From: Silvimonas iriomotensis
GTDB taxonomy: Bacteria; Pseudomonadota; Gammaproteobacteria; Burkholderiales; Chitinibacteraceae
DNA length: 64,000 nt
Reading direction: 5' to 3'
Assembly (NCBI RefSeq): GCF_014645535.1
Contig: NZ_BMLX01000003.1
Coordinates: forward strand, 399,377 to 463,376
In this document: positions 33,125 to 42,040 of the stretch, one piece after another
How the letters are laid out: every line of letters begins with the position of its first letter
How positions within the stretch are numbered: position 1 is the stretch's first letter
Translations under genes and position numbers: made by a program
The notes under the pieces: generated by a model
The model's input: the letters and a program-made list of their open reading frames with translations, nothing else
The model's database searches: none
What the model was told of the DNA's origin: nothing

Positions 33125-35848
33125 TCAGCCGGCCTGCGCATCCTGGTGCTGCCAGTCATGCCAGGCGCGTTGCCAGTCACGCATGGGCACCGGCCGCCCC
33201 AGCAAATAGCCCTGAAACGCGCGGCAATCCATGCTGGTCAGATACACCATCTGATCCTGCGTTTCCACGCCTTCGGCAATCACCTGCAAACCCAGCGAGC
33301 GGCCGATGGCGATAATGGCGCGCACAATGGCGGCGTCGTTGCCGCTGCTGATCAGGTCGCGCACAAAGCTCTGGTCGATCTTGATCTGGTCCAGCGGCAA
33401 TTGCTTGAGATAAGACAGTGACGAGAAACCGGTGCCGAAATCATCCAGCGAGAACGTCACCCCCAGCTGCCGGATCTGCTGCATGCGTTCGACCACTTCG
33501 CCCACTTTTTCCAGCACCACGCTTTCGGTTAGTTCCAGTTGCAACCGGGCCGGGTTGGCGCCGGTGGCTTCCAGCGCGCTGCGCACCCGCGCCGCAAAGT
33601 CGGGCCGGTGGAACTGGCGGGCGCTGACGTTGATGGCAATTTTCAGATCACGCGTTTGCGGTTGCTGCGCCCAGCGCACCAGTTGCTCACAGGCGGTATG
33701 CAACACCCATTGCCCCAGGCGCAGGATCAGGCCGGTTTCTTCCGCAACCGGGATAAACACCGCGGGCGACACCGCCGGGTGATGTTCCGGCGTCCAGCGC
33801 AGCAGGGCTTCAGCGCCCAGCAAGCCGTGATCCAGGCTGAATTGCGGTTGATAGTACAACTGGAATTCGGCCCGGTTCAGCCCGCCGCGCAAGGCCGATT
33901 CCAGCGAAGAACGGGTATCGATCACATCCTGCAGCGCCGGGCTGAACAGGCAAAAGGCGTTGCGCCCGGCGGCCTTGGCCTGGTAGAGCGCGACATCCGC
34001 TTGCTTGAGCAAGGTGCGGATCTCGGTATCCTGGCCCTGGAACAGCGTGACGCCAATGCTGGAGGTGCTGTGAAACGGCAGGTCGTCATCCTGCAAGGGC
34101 CAGGTCTGATCAAGCGCGGCGCGGATGATCTCGGTGCGGGTTTCGGCGTGGTGCAGCGCCACCGTGCGCTCGTGCCCCAGGTTTTCCAGGATCACCACGT
34201 ATTCGTCTCCGCCCAGCCGGCAGACCATGCCGGCGGGTTCGGCCGTCTGCATCAGCCGTTGCGCCACCGCCAGCAGCAGGCGATCACCGATCTCATGACC
34301 GCGTGTGTCGTTGAGCAGCTTGAAGTTATCCAGGTCCAGGATCATCAGTGCGCCAAACTGGCCAGACTGCCCGCTGGCCTTGAGCGCCTGATCCAGTTTG
34401 TCCATCAACAGGCGCCGGTTGGGCAAGCCGGTGAGCGAGTCAAAATACGCCAGATGCCGGATCTGTTCTTCCGCCGCTTTGCGGTCGCTGATGTCATGCA
34501 CCACCATCTGCAACAGCGGATGACCATCAAGGATAAGGCCGGTCATCAGCACTTCCACCGGGAACGATTCGCCGTTATCCAGGCGCTTGTACACCCACTC
34601 GACGCGGATATTGCCGTCCCGCCGCAACTGCGCCAGACACTCATCACGCTTGACCGTGGAGAGCGTGCCATCGGGCTGGACCGGCGGCCACAGATCATCC
34701 GGCGCGGTCTGCATCAACTCGGCGCGTGACCGTGCGCCCATCAGCCGGATCGCCGCCGGGTTGCAGTCGATCATGTGGAAGTCTTTGTCACGCAGCCACA
34801 CGGCATCAATGGTGGCGTCATGCAGGGTGCGAAATCTTGTTTCAGAGCGCAGCAATTCTTCGCGGCTATTGCTCAGGGCTTCGATTGATTCCAGCTCCGC
34901 CAGCCGGGTGCGGTAGGCGTGCCGGGTAATTGCAATGCTGATGATGGAGAAAATCAGCAACACCAGCGCGGCCGCCATGACCTCTTGCCGCCATGAGGCC
35001 AGATAATCCTCGGTGGCCTGGCCGACAAAAATGAACAGCGGCTGGCCATCGATCGGCCGGAAAGACATGCGCCGGCGCGTGTTATCCAGCTTGACCACAG
35101 TTTCGTAGGTCGCGCCTTCGGGGTGGTTATGCACGTAATCGCTGGTGGTTTGCGACACAATGGCTTTGCCATCCGGTGTGTTCATGGCCGGGCTGGGCGG
35201 CAGCCGGAACCAGGCGCGCAAGTCTTTGTCGCGCATGGAAATCATGCCGTGCGGGCCCAGATCAAACGGGTGATAAAGACTGTTGAACCAGTCCAGCGGC
35301 AACAGCGCGTAGGCCATGCCGGCAAACGAGCCATCGGGCGCGGTAATGCGCCGGCCAATGGCCATGGACCACGCGCCGGTAACCCGGCTGACCCCCAGAT
35401 CGGAAATCTGCGCTTCCCGCGTGTTGTTGGCCGCCAGGCGCTTGAACAGGTCGCGGTCAGACACATTGCGCGCCGGGCCTGCCGGCACTTTGTCGCCATA
35501 CAGCACGTGACCGTGCGCATCGGCAATGCGCAAGCCTTCAACTTCCGGGATCAGCTGATGCTGGGCGTAGATAAACCGGTTGATGGATTCCTCATCAATG
35601 CCGCCGCGCGCCAGTTGGCGCTCTGATTCGGTAGCGATCGAGAACAAGCCGACATCGATTTTCTTGAGGGTGCCAGAGACATTGATGGCCAGGGATTGCG
35701 CCAGGTTCTGCGTGGCCTGGATCGCCTGACGTTCATATTGCTGATGGCTTTGCCATAGCGCCGCGGCCACCAGGACATAGACAAACGCATTCAACAGCAC
35801 GAGGGCGGCGACGAGTCTGCTGACCAACGGGCTCCTGGGAGCGGTCAT
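33125..35848 (-). CDS. Membrane sensor-PAS-GGDEF-EAL cyclic-di-GMP protein
   Basis: The 907-residue protein has an N-terminal helix (about residues 10-33), a large periplasmic sensor of the dCACHE/PDC type (to about 283; includes GISRV-like turns and RMSFRPIDGQPLFI), a second helix (about 285-307), a PAS domain (about 335-455), then GGDEF and EAL. The cyclase motif reads GGDEY (about residue 547) and there is no RxxD inhibition site before it, so cyclase activity may be weak or lost. The EAL side keeps GAEALLRW (about 680), LQLELTES, DDFGTGFSSL and KIDQSFV, suggesting an active phosphodiesterase. Confidence 0.9.
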   Translation of the reverse strand: MTAPRSPLVSRLVAALVLLNAFVYVLVAAALWQSHQQYERQAIQATQNLAQSLAINVSGTLKKIDVGLFSIATESERQLARGGIDEESINRFIYAQHQLIPEVEGLRIADAHGHVLYGDKVPAGPARNVSDRDLFKRLAANNTREAQISDLGVSRVTGAWSMAIGRRITAPDGSFAGMAYALLPLDWFNSLYHPFDLGPHGMISMRDKDLRAWFRLPPSPAMNTPDGKAIVSQTTSDYVHNHPEGATYETVVKLDNTRRRMSFRPIDGQPLFIFVGQATEDYLASWRQEVMAAALVLLIFSIISIAITRHAYRTRLAELESIEALSNSREELLRSETRFRTLHDATIDAVWLRDKDFHMIDCNPAAIRLMGARSRAELMQTAPDDLWPPVQPDGTLSTVKRDECLAQLRRDGNIRVEWVYKRLDNGESFPVEVLMTGLILDGHPLLQMVVHDISDRKAAEEQIRHLAYFDSLTGLPNRRLLMDKLDQALKASGQSGQFGALMILDLDNFKLLNDTRGHEIGDRLLLAVAQRLMQTAEPAGMVCRLGGDEYVVILENLGHERTVALHHAETRTEIIRAALDQTWPLQDDDLPFHSTSSIGVTLFQGQDTEIRTLLKQADVALYQAKAAGRNAFCLFSPALQDVIDTRSSLESALRGGLNRAEFQLYYQPQFSLDHGLLGAEALLRWTPEHHPAVSPAVFIPVAEETGLILRLGQWVLHTACEQLVRWAQQPQTRDLKIAINVSARQFHRPDFAARVRSALEATGANPARLQLELTESVVLEKVGEVVERMQQIRQLGVTFSLDDFGTGFSSLSYLKQLPLDQIKIDQSFVRDLISSGNDAAIVRAIIAIGRSLGLQVIAEGVETQDQMVYLTSMDCRAFQGYLLGRPVPMRDWQRAWHDWQHQDAQAG

Positions 35849-36080
35849 GGCGGGCGCTTTCTGTTTGTGGCTCAGAGAAGGTGGGCCTGAACCTGTTATA
35901 GCACAGCGCCTGGCGGGGCGCGGATACCCGGTTTGACCGCATCCAGGGCAAGTCGCAGCGCCCGACCCAAAGGCCCGCAGGCGGTGTTTTGCCCACGGGC
36001 CTTCGTACGCCAGGTCTTTCTGTCACGCCGGGAAATCTGTTATCAATGAGATAGATAGCAGTGTTATGTGACAAAACGGC
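35849..36080. other. Promoter region of the PAS-GGDEF-EAL gene
   Basis: CTGTTATAGCACA at 35893-35905 reads TGTGCTATAACAG on the minus strand, an extended -10-like sequence 45 bases upstream of the start codon. A near-identical site lies at the same distance from the chemoreceptor gene at 8044. An inverted repeat AAGGCCCG/CGGGCCTT lies at about 35970-36002, without a T-run. Confidence 0.4.
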
Positions 36081-37700
36081 TCAAGAAGCCAGCCGATACC
36101 GCCCGATTTCCGACGTCAGGCGGGACACAATCTGTTGCAGCGCATCGGCCGAGCGCGCAGTGCTCTGCGCCGACTCACTATTGTGTTCGGTCATCTGCGC
36201 CACGTTTTCTACCTGGTTGGCGATCACATTGCTGGCTGCGCTTTGTTCGGCAATGGCGCTGGTGATCTGCCCGACGAGTTCCACCGCCGTGCTGGAGGAC
36301 TGGCGGATGGTCGAGATCGACGTCTCGGCCTGCGCCGCGCGCTCGACTGCGCCACGGGCGATCTCCACTGCGTTGACCATCTGGCTGTTGGCGTCATGGC
36401 TGGTCGATTGCATCTGCTGCACGATGGTCCGGATCTCGATAGCCGACGACGCGGTGCGCTCGGCCAGCTTGCGCACTTCATCCGCCACCACGGCAAAACC
36501 GCGGCCGGCATCCCCGGCGCGTGCCGCTTCAATGGCGGCATTCAGGGCCAGCAGATTGGTCTGGTCCGCCACTTCCTTGATCACCTGCAGCACCGAGTCG
36601 ACTTGCTGGCTGCTGCTCTGCACTTCGCCCACTTTGTCTGCCGCCGCTTCAATGGTGCGCTGGATACTGCGCATGTCGCTGGTGGTCTGGCCGATCACGC
36701 GTTCGCCCTCGCTGGCCAGCGCGCCCGAGCGGGAAGACGCATCCGCCGCCTGGCGGGCCTGCTCGGAGACATGGTTGATACTCACGGTCACTTCCTGCAC
36801 CGCGGCGGCCATATTGCTGGCGGCATCGCTTTGCTGCACTGAACTGGTGGCCACGGCGTTGGCCGCGCCGGACATGCTGCTGGCCATGGTAGAGACCTCG
36901 CCCGTGGCCGACAGGATCTTTTGCATGCTGTCTTCTACCGTGCCCAGCAAATGGTTGATGGCCGAGGCCGTCCGGCCGATTTCATCGTGCGAGCTTGAAT
37001 GCGAGCGGCGGGTGAAATCCAGCGTCTGCGCGATACCGGTCACCAGGTTTTGCAGGCCGGAAATCTGCGCCGTAATGCTGCGATAAAGCCAGATGCCGAT
37101 CACCAGCATGGCCAGAATGGCAATGACACTGATGCTGGTCAGGATCAGCCGCGAGTTGGCAATGGTGCTGTACGCCGCATCTTTGGCCGCGTTGCCCAGA
37201 CCCTCGTTGTAGTCGCTCCAGGTGTCCAGCCGGGTCGACAGTTTTTCTGCCAGCGGCGCGGCTTCGTCCTGGAATACCTTGCGTGATTCGGCAATCTTCG
37301 CGGCATTTACGCCAATGGCGTATTTGCGCGCCAGGCCTGACCACTGGTTGTACATGGCCAGGCTCTCATCCAGCCCGGCTTTGTCCTGGTCGTCCGAGAT
37401 CATGCCGTCGTCTTTGTATTTCTTGAACAGGCCATCGATTTCGGCCAGTTGTTCGGTCAGGCGCTGGTCGCGCTGGGTCTGGTCGCCTTCAAAATACAGC
37501 CGCTGCACCGCCGATAACCGGGCGCGCCCGACTGAGCTCTTGATTCTGAAAATGAGCGTTTCGCTGGGCACCGTGTTCTCGGCAATGTCGTAGACATTGC
37601 CCTTGAGACGGCTGAAGGCAACAAAAGAGCAGACCGAGACAATCACCAGACCGGCCACTGCAAGGGCCAGCAAGAGGGCAATACGTGTACTGATCTTCAT
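36081..37700 (-). CDS. Methyl-accepting chemotaxis protein (4HB type)
   Basis: The 539-residue transmembrane chemoreceptor has a helix at about residues 8-30, a periplasmic four-helix-bundle sensor (about 31-185), a second helix (about 187-208), HAMP and a cytoplasmic signalling domain. The hairpin-tip sequence includes [20 protein letters not shown] and [15 protein letters not shown]. 4HB sensors bind small amino acids, sugars or organic acids; the ligand here is unknown. An AGGATC site precedes ATG 37700. The C-terminus lacks an obvious CheR/CheB-tethering pentapeptide. Confidence 0.92.
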   Translation of the reverse strand: MKISTRIALLLALAVAGLVIVSVCSFVAFSRLKGNVYDIAENTVPSETLIFRIKSSVGRARLSAVQRLYFEGDQTQRDQRLTEQLAEIDGLFKKYKDDGMISDDQDKAGLDESLAMYNQWSGLARKYAIGVNAAKIAESRKVFQDEAAPLAEKLSTRLDTWSDYNEGLGNAAKDAAYSTIANSRLILTSISVIAILAMLVIGIWLYRSITAQISGLQNLVTGIAQTLDFTRRSHSSSHDEIGRTASAINHLLGTVEDSMQKILSATGEVSTMASSMSGAANAVATSSVQQSDAASNMAAAVQEVTVSINHVSEQARQAADASSRSGALASEGERVIGQTTSDMRSIQRTIEAAADKVGEVQSSSQQVDSVLQVIKEVADQTNLLALNAAIEAARAGDAGRGFAVVADEVRKLAERTASSAIEIRTIVQQMQSTSHDANSQMVNAVEIARGAVERAAQAETSISTIRQSSSTAVELVGQITSAIAEQSAASNVIANQVENVAQMTEHNSESAQSTARSADALQQIVSRLTSEIGRYRLAS

Positions 37701-38073
37701 GGCGTGATCCTGTAAACGTGGGCAGGACAGGCACGGGGCAGCGGCCCTGGCAGCACACCATGGCGCGGGCGCGCTTTATGAACGGTTATGCATTGGTTCT
37801 AGGCAATTGCGCAGAATTGTCCAGGTCAGACAAGCGGCATGCCCTGCAATCTGTCTGAAACAGGAAACCGGGGGCTGAAAACCGGCTGCAAGGCGTATTT
37901 ACAAAGGGAATTACCCAGTAAAACCAGGTATTTGGCGGCGCCGGATTATCAACATCCAGGAATCAGTGAAACAACGCTTTGGTAGTTTTTCTACGTAATT
38001 GAGTTACGTATTATTGGCACCAATGTCGGAAACAAAACAACGACAGCCCAACATCAATCTACGGAGAAACATC
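37701..38073 (+). other. Promoter region of the WQ-repeat gene
   Basis: 373 bases between divergent genes, without an ORF. It contains the palindrome at 37992-38010 (separate entry), followed directly by TATTAT (38009-38014), a likely -10. The region 37890-37990 is comparatively AT-rich. Confidence 0.5.
37992..38010. promoter_or_regulatory. Palindromic operator candidate TACGTAA-N5-TTACGTA
   Basis: Perfect 7-bp arms (37992-37998, 38004-38010) around TTGAG. The site abuts a -10-like TATTAT (38009-38014), 60-80 bases upstream of the WQ-repeat gene's ATG. This position suits a repressor. The regulator is not known. Confidence 0.5.
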
Positions 38074-38457
38074 ATGAACAAGTTTACTGCTTCCATCGTT
38101 TTTGCTGCTGTTGCTGCAACTGCCGCCCTGTCGGCTCAAGCTGCTGATCTGCAACCCTGGCAACGTGCTGCTGCTTCTGCACAAAACTACAGCGCCCAGA
38201 TCGACAAGCAACCGGGTCGTGCTCCGTTCAGCGGCCGCGTGACCGAAGCCAAGCCGCAAGTGCTGGCCTCCTGGCAACGTGCTGCAGCAGCTGACCAGAA
38301 CTTTGCTGCGCAACCCAAGCAACAACCGGGCCGCGCTCCTTTCAGCTCCCGCGCTGTTGAACCGGCTACTCCGGTGACCGCTGCCAAGTGGCAAGTGGCT
38401 GCCAACGCAGAACAGAATTTCGCCTCGCAAATCAACGAACGTACTGCTTTCAACTAA
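38074..38457 (+). CDS. Small exported protein with three WQ repeats
   Basis: I do not recognise the family. The 127-residue precursor has a signal peptide (cleavage likely after SAQA, residue 23). The mature part is built from three units of 38-39 residues centred on W29, W67 and W106: W-Q-x-A-A-x-x-x-Q-N-(Y/F)-(S/A)-x-Q. The first two units each continue with QPGRAPFS. There is no cysteine and no other tryptophan. The gene uses GCT and CTG/CGT codons unlike its GCC/GCG-rich neighbours, as highly expressed genes do. CGGAGA precedes ATG 38074, a palindrome marks the promoter, and a strong terminator follows. Its role is unknown. Confidence 0.85.
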   Translation: MNKFTASIVFAAVAATAALSAQAADLQPWQRAAASAQNYSAQIDKQPGRAPFSGRVTEAKPQVLASWQRAAAADQNFAAQPKQQPGRAPFSSRAVEPATPVTAAKWQVAANAEQNFASQINERTAFN

Positions 38458-38480
38458 GCCTTACTGTTCCTGTTGTGAGC

Positions 38481-38507
38481 AAAAGCCCGCATCTTGCGGG
38501 CTTTTTT
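38481..38507 (+). terminator. Intrinsic terminator after the WQ-repeat gene
   Basis: AAGCCCGC (38483-38490) / GCGGGCTT (38496-38503) followed by TTTT. Confidence 0.9.
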
Positions 38508-38781
38508 GTGTCTTTTTCTACATAAAGACATCTACATGACACGATGTCTGCCGACGTCGTTTTAGCACGGATCAGGGCTTGCCTGCGCTGATCCGGGCGT
38601 ATTTGCGGGCGCTAGATGTTTGCCGATATCAATATTTGTATCTGTCTTTTTCTTGTCATATTGCAATTGCATGATGCGCGCACCTTTCTGGCGGCTTTCA
38701 TACGGCGCCGCCCGGAGATGGCCCTAAAAACTACAACGTTGTCACCCGTACTCGCCAATTCACAAGATACGGGGAGTATTC
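38508..38781. other. Intergenic region with small inverted repeats
   Basis: 274 bases without a gene. Two 7-bp inverted repeats overlap: TGTCTTT/AAAGACA (38509-38530) and AGACATC/GATGTCT (38526-38549). Together they could form alternative hairpins. A promoter for the following lipoprotein gene is expected here. Confidence 0.35.
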
Positions 38782-40500
38782 ATGCAATTGCGTCAAATGA
38801 TGGTGCTGGGCACGCTGGTGCTCGGCAATGCGGCACTGACCGCCTGTGGCGGTAGTTCGGGCGATAGCGCGTCCACCTCTGTTTCGGCTCCGGTCGCTAC
38901 CCCGACCCCCTCGCCGGCACCTGCTGCCACGCCAGCACCGACACCTGCGCCGACGCCGGCTGCAGCGACCGCTTCGATCAAGTGGTCGGTAGATTCGGGC
39001 AACGCGCCGGTAGCGGCACAGATCAACTCGGGTACGGCCATTGGCAAAGGCGCCGGCGGTACACCGTTCACGCTGGACAAACTGGCCGGCGATGCCAACA
39101 ACACCCAGAACACCACCAACCCGTTCCTGAGCACGGGTACGGTGCCTGATCCGGCTTATGGTTATTGCAACTTTGCCGCCAGCCCGGCCACGCGTATTTC
39201 CTACGCCACCGGTAGCTCGTTCGTGACGCCGCCAACAGACCCGATGGTCAACATGGCGCCGTTCTATTTCCCGCTGGTGTACACCAGCAACGTGACCACG
39301 GCCGGCCATGTCACCACCACGACCACCCCGCTGATCGGCCTGTTTGACTGGCGCCCGAAAGACATGAACGAGTCTGTGGTGGCGGCCGAATCGGACGACA
39401 ACGGCAAGACCTGGTACTTCATGCAAAGCGTGCTGGAACTGAACCCGGGCACCTGTCCGACCGATGTCCACAGTACGTTTGCCTCTACCGATGCAGACGA
39501 TGGCTGGGGCCATGCCTCCATCCTGCAATTGCCGGGTACTTCTTCGGCTTCCGGCCAGATGCTGTACACACTGAACCGTGATCCGGCGCAGGTGGATGTG
39601 GCGCCGCTGAACGTGATCCAGCTGACCCAGGTGACGCCCAAGTTCCCGCTCTGGAACACCAACACCACGGCAACCGGCGGCCAGGATATCAACACCATTG
39701 CCACGGCCCTGAACAACACCTCGGGTTCGACCAACCCGGTGGTGGTCAAGCAGACCGTCGGCCTGTTGAACCCGGACGGCATTCTGGCCGTGGTTCCCAA
39801 TACCGATCCGACCAAGCCGACCACGGTCATCTACGTGCAGAAGATCCTGAACGGTGACAAGACCGGCAGCACCGCCATGCCGACTGCCAACCAGTGTACG
39901 GCTGCGCCTTTCAGCGGCAAGACCAACCACGATATCTCCAACGTGCGTCTGGCCACCACCATGGATGGCATCAACTTCACCGATCAGGGCGTGGTCAATG
40001 GCCTGAATGATCCGACCACGGTGGACTACAACAAGACCCGCTGGATCAGCCCGCGCGGTACGCTGATCGATATCAACGGTGACGGCAGCCGCTGGGGCCT
40101 GTTGTTCTCGGGCGGTAACTGCCTGGATGGCGATTCTGATGCGTTCCACTACATCGGCTACGCCGAATCCACCGATCTGAAGAACTGGACGGTGTTCAAC
40201 GACATCAACAGCCCGATTGCCTCGATCAACGCGATCACCACCACCAACCAGGGCGGCAACAAGAACACTGTGACCGTTCCGGCCAATACCCCGGTGATCC
40301 CGACCCAGCCGTGGTTTGCGCAGCGCCTGTATGCGCCAACCGCCGTGCAGGTCGACGCGACCCACTTGTCGATGACGTTTGCCGGTTACGCCGTGCAAAC
40401 GCCGGGCACCAATCTGATGAACTACCGCCAGATCGGCAACGTGGTGCTGACCACCAGCAAGTCGCTGCCCAAGGCGCCCAACAACATCAACAACCAGTAA
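38782..40500 (+). CDS. Large lipoprotein with sialidase/GH43-like propeller features
   Basis: The 572-residue precursor has a lipobox (LTAC, Cys at about residue 22), a Gly/Ser then Pro/Thr/Ala linker (about 23-65) and a long beta-rich domain. SDDNGKTW (about residue 208) resembles an Asp-box (S-x-D-x-G-x-T-W) and YAESTDLKNWTVF (about 455) resembles the repeated blades of GH43/GH32-type propellers. I infer a surface or periplasmic propeller-fold protein; no catalytic residues can be assigned. The head and linker resemble those of the lipoprotein at 43470. It ends at a strong terminator. Confidence 0.7.
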   Translation: MQLRQMMVLGTLVLGNAALTACGGSSGDSASTSVSAPVATPTPSPAPAATPAPTPAPTPAAATASIKWSVDSGNAPVAAQINSGTAIGKGAGGTPFTLDKLAGDANNTQNTTNPFLSTGTVPDPAYGYCNFAASPATRISYATGSSFVTPPTDPMVNMAPFYFPLVYTSNVTTAGHVTTTTTPLIGLFDWRPKDMNESVVAAESDDNGKTWYFMQSVLELNPGTCPTDVHSTFASTDADDGWGHASILQLPGTSSASGQMLYTLNRDPAQVDVAPLNVIQLTQVTPKFPLWNTNTTATGGQDINTIATALNNTSGSTNPVVVKQTVGLLNPDGILAVVPNTDPTKPTTVIYVQKILNGDKTGSTAMPTANQCTAAPFSGKTNHDISNVRLATTMDGINFTDQGVVNGLNDPTTVDYNKTRWISPRGTLIDINGDGSRWGLLFSGGNCLDGDSDAFHYIGYAESTDLKNWTVFNDINSPIASINAITTTNQGGNKNTVTVPANTPVIPTQPWFAQRLYAPTAVQVDATHLSMTFAGYAVQTPGTNLMNYRQIGNVVLTTSKSLPKAPNNINNQ

Positions 40501-40524
40501 ACGCCGGCTGGCCGGCACACCCAG

Positions 40525-40551
40525 ACCCGCCGCATGCCGGCGGGTTTTTTT
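40525..40551 (+). terminator. Intrinsic terminator after the propeller lipoprotein gene
   Basis: ACCCGCCG (40525-40532) / CGGCGGGT (40538-40545) followed by seven T. Confidence 0.9.
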
Positions 40552-40642
40552 CATGGGTTAGGCCTGGCACAAATACCGCGCCCCGCTCAGGCAACACTAA
40601 GTTTTCGCCAGTATGGTCAGGCGTTTTACGCAAGACCGTATC

Positions 40643-40681
40643 AAGGAGAAAACTATGTCTGTATTCCGGGGCCGCGCATGA
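40643..40681 (+). promoter_or_regulatory. Eight-codon leader ORF coupled to the PAP2 gene
   Basis: The strongest ribosome site here (AAGGAGA, about 40642-40648) serves ATG 40655, which encodes only MSVFRGRA before TGA 40679-40681. That stop overlaps the two tandem ATGs (40678 and 40681) of the PAP2 gene. Translation of the phosphatase is probably coupled to this leader peptide. Confidence 0.5.
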
Positions 40682-41292
40682 TGTGGCTGGATCAACTGGA
40701 GCAACTCAACCGCGCGCTGTTTTTGCTGATCAACGCCGCCAGCCAGCCGGGCCCGGTGATGATGCCGCTGGCCGTCTTTGCCGCCAACGGGCTGATCTGG
40801 CTGATCCCCGCCATGCTGGTGGTGGGCTGGCTCAGCGGCCATGGCGCGATCCGCCGGCTGGCGCTGGAAGCCGCACTGGCCGGGGTGCTGGGTTTGCTGA
40901 TCTCCCAGGTGGTGAGCCTGGCGTTGCCCCATGAGCGCCCGTTTGTGATGGGGCTGGGGCAAACCTGGATTGAACACGCGCCGGATAACTCCATGCCCAG
41001 CGATCACCTGACGCTGTTGTGGAGCGTGGCGTGCAGTTTTTTGCTGAATCCGTCAGCGCGGCGGCTGGGTGCTGCGTTGTGGCTTGCGGGTTTGCCGGTG
41101 GCCTGGGCGCGCATTTATCTGGGGGTGCATTTCCCGCTGGATATGCTGGGCGCGCTGCTGGTTTCCTTTTTGAGTGCGGCCATTTGCATGCAGCAACGTG
41201 AGCGTGCCGTGGCGCTGGTTTTCAACCTCGCATTGCGTGTGTATCGCCTGGTGTTTTCTCCGCTGATTGCGCAACACTGGTTGCGCCGATAA
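40678..41292 (+). CDS. PAP2-family membrane phosphatase (BcrC/UppP-like)
   Basis: The 204-residue membrane protein has the three phosphatase motifs in the BcrC form: SLALPHERPF (motif 1, lacking the canonical Lys), MPSDHLTL (motif 2) and ARIYLGVHFPLDML (motif 3, catalytic His). Such enzymes recycle undecaprenyl pyrophosphate or dephosphorylate membrane lipids on the periplasmic side. The tandem ATGs at 40678/40681 overlap the stop of an eight-codon leader. A two-component system follows 82 bases downstream on the same strand, possibly in the same operon, as with some lipid-modifying enzymes under PmrAB-like control. Confidence 0.85.
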   Translation: MMWLDQLEQLNRALFLLINAASQPGPVMMPLAVFAANGLIWLIPAMLVVGWLSGHGAIRRLALEAALAGVLGLLISQVVSLALPHERPFVMGLGQTWIEHAPDNSMPSDHLTLLWSVACSFLLNPSARRLGAALWLAGLPVAWARIYLGVHFPLDMLGALLVSFLSAAICMQQRERAVALVFNLALRVYRLVFSPLIAQHWLRR

Positions 41293-41374
41293 GCAGCGGC
41301 GGGCTGCACGCATTTGCGTCTATAGCCCGAATCATCTTTCATACATGCATGAATCCGTCAGGAGTAGAAGGCCC

Positions 41375-42040
41375 ATGCGGGTGTTGCTCGTCGAAGACGA
41401 CCCCATGATTGGCGATGCCATCCAGTCTGCGCTCAAGGATCAAACCTATGCGGTGGACTGGGTGCGCAACGGGCAGATCGCCATCAACACGGTTGCCTGC
41501 CAGTATTACGACGCCGTACTGCTTGATCTGGGCTTGCCCGGCAAGGATGGCCTTGGCGTGCTGCAAAGCATCCGGCGCCAGGGCAACGCGGTGCCGGTGT
41601 TGATCATCACGGCAAGGGACGCCTTGTCAGACCGCGTCGACGGGCTGGATGGCGGCGCCGATGATTACCTGCTCAAGCCCTTTGAGATGGCCGAGTTGCT
41701 GGCGCGCATCCGCGCGGTGATCCGCCGCAAGAACGGCGTGGTATCGCCGGTCATGACCAATGGCATCATCACGCTGGACCCGTCCACGCGGGAGGCCCAG
41801 GTCAAGGATGCCGAGGCCGTGCGTTTGTCCAACCGGGAGTTCGCGCTGCTGCAGGCGTTGTTGACGCGGCCGGGCGCGATTCTCTCGCGCACTGAACTGG
41901 AAGACCGCATCTACGGCTGGGGCGAGGAAGTCGAAAGCAATGTGATCGAGTTTCTGATCCACTCGCTGCGCAAAAAGCTGGGCAATACCATCATCAAAAA
42001 CGTGCGGGGCGTGGGATGGATGGTTTCAAAGGGCGAATAA
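41375..42040 (+). CDS. OmpR-family response regulator (QseB/PmrA-like)
   Basis: The 221-residue regulator has a receiver domain (acidic pair EDD at residues 7-9, phospho-Asp in LLDLGLPGKDG at about 51, Lys in LLKPF at about 101) and a C-terminal OmpR winged helix (SNREFALLQALL, GWGEEVESNVIEFLIHSLRKKLG). GGAGTAGAAGG precedes ATG 41375. The stop lies 25 bases inside the downstream kinase gene, so the pair is coupled. Confidence 0.9.
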   Translation: MRVLLVEDDPMIGDAIQSALKDQTYAVDWVRNGQIAINTVACQYYDAVLLDLGLPGKDGLGVLQSIRRQGNAVPVLIITARDALSDRVDGLDGGADDYLLKPFEMAELLARIRAVIRRKNGVVSPVMTNGIITLDPSTREAQVKDAEAVRLSNREFALLQALLTRPGAILSRTELEDRIYGWGEEVESNVIEFLIHSLRKKLGNTIIKNVRGVGWMVSKGE

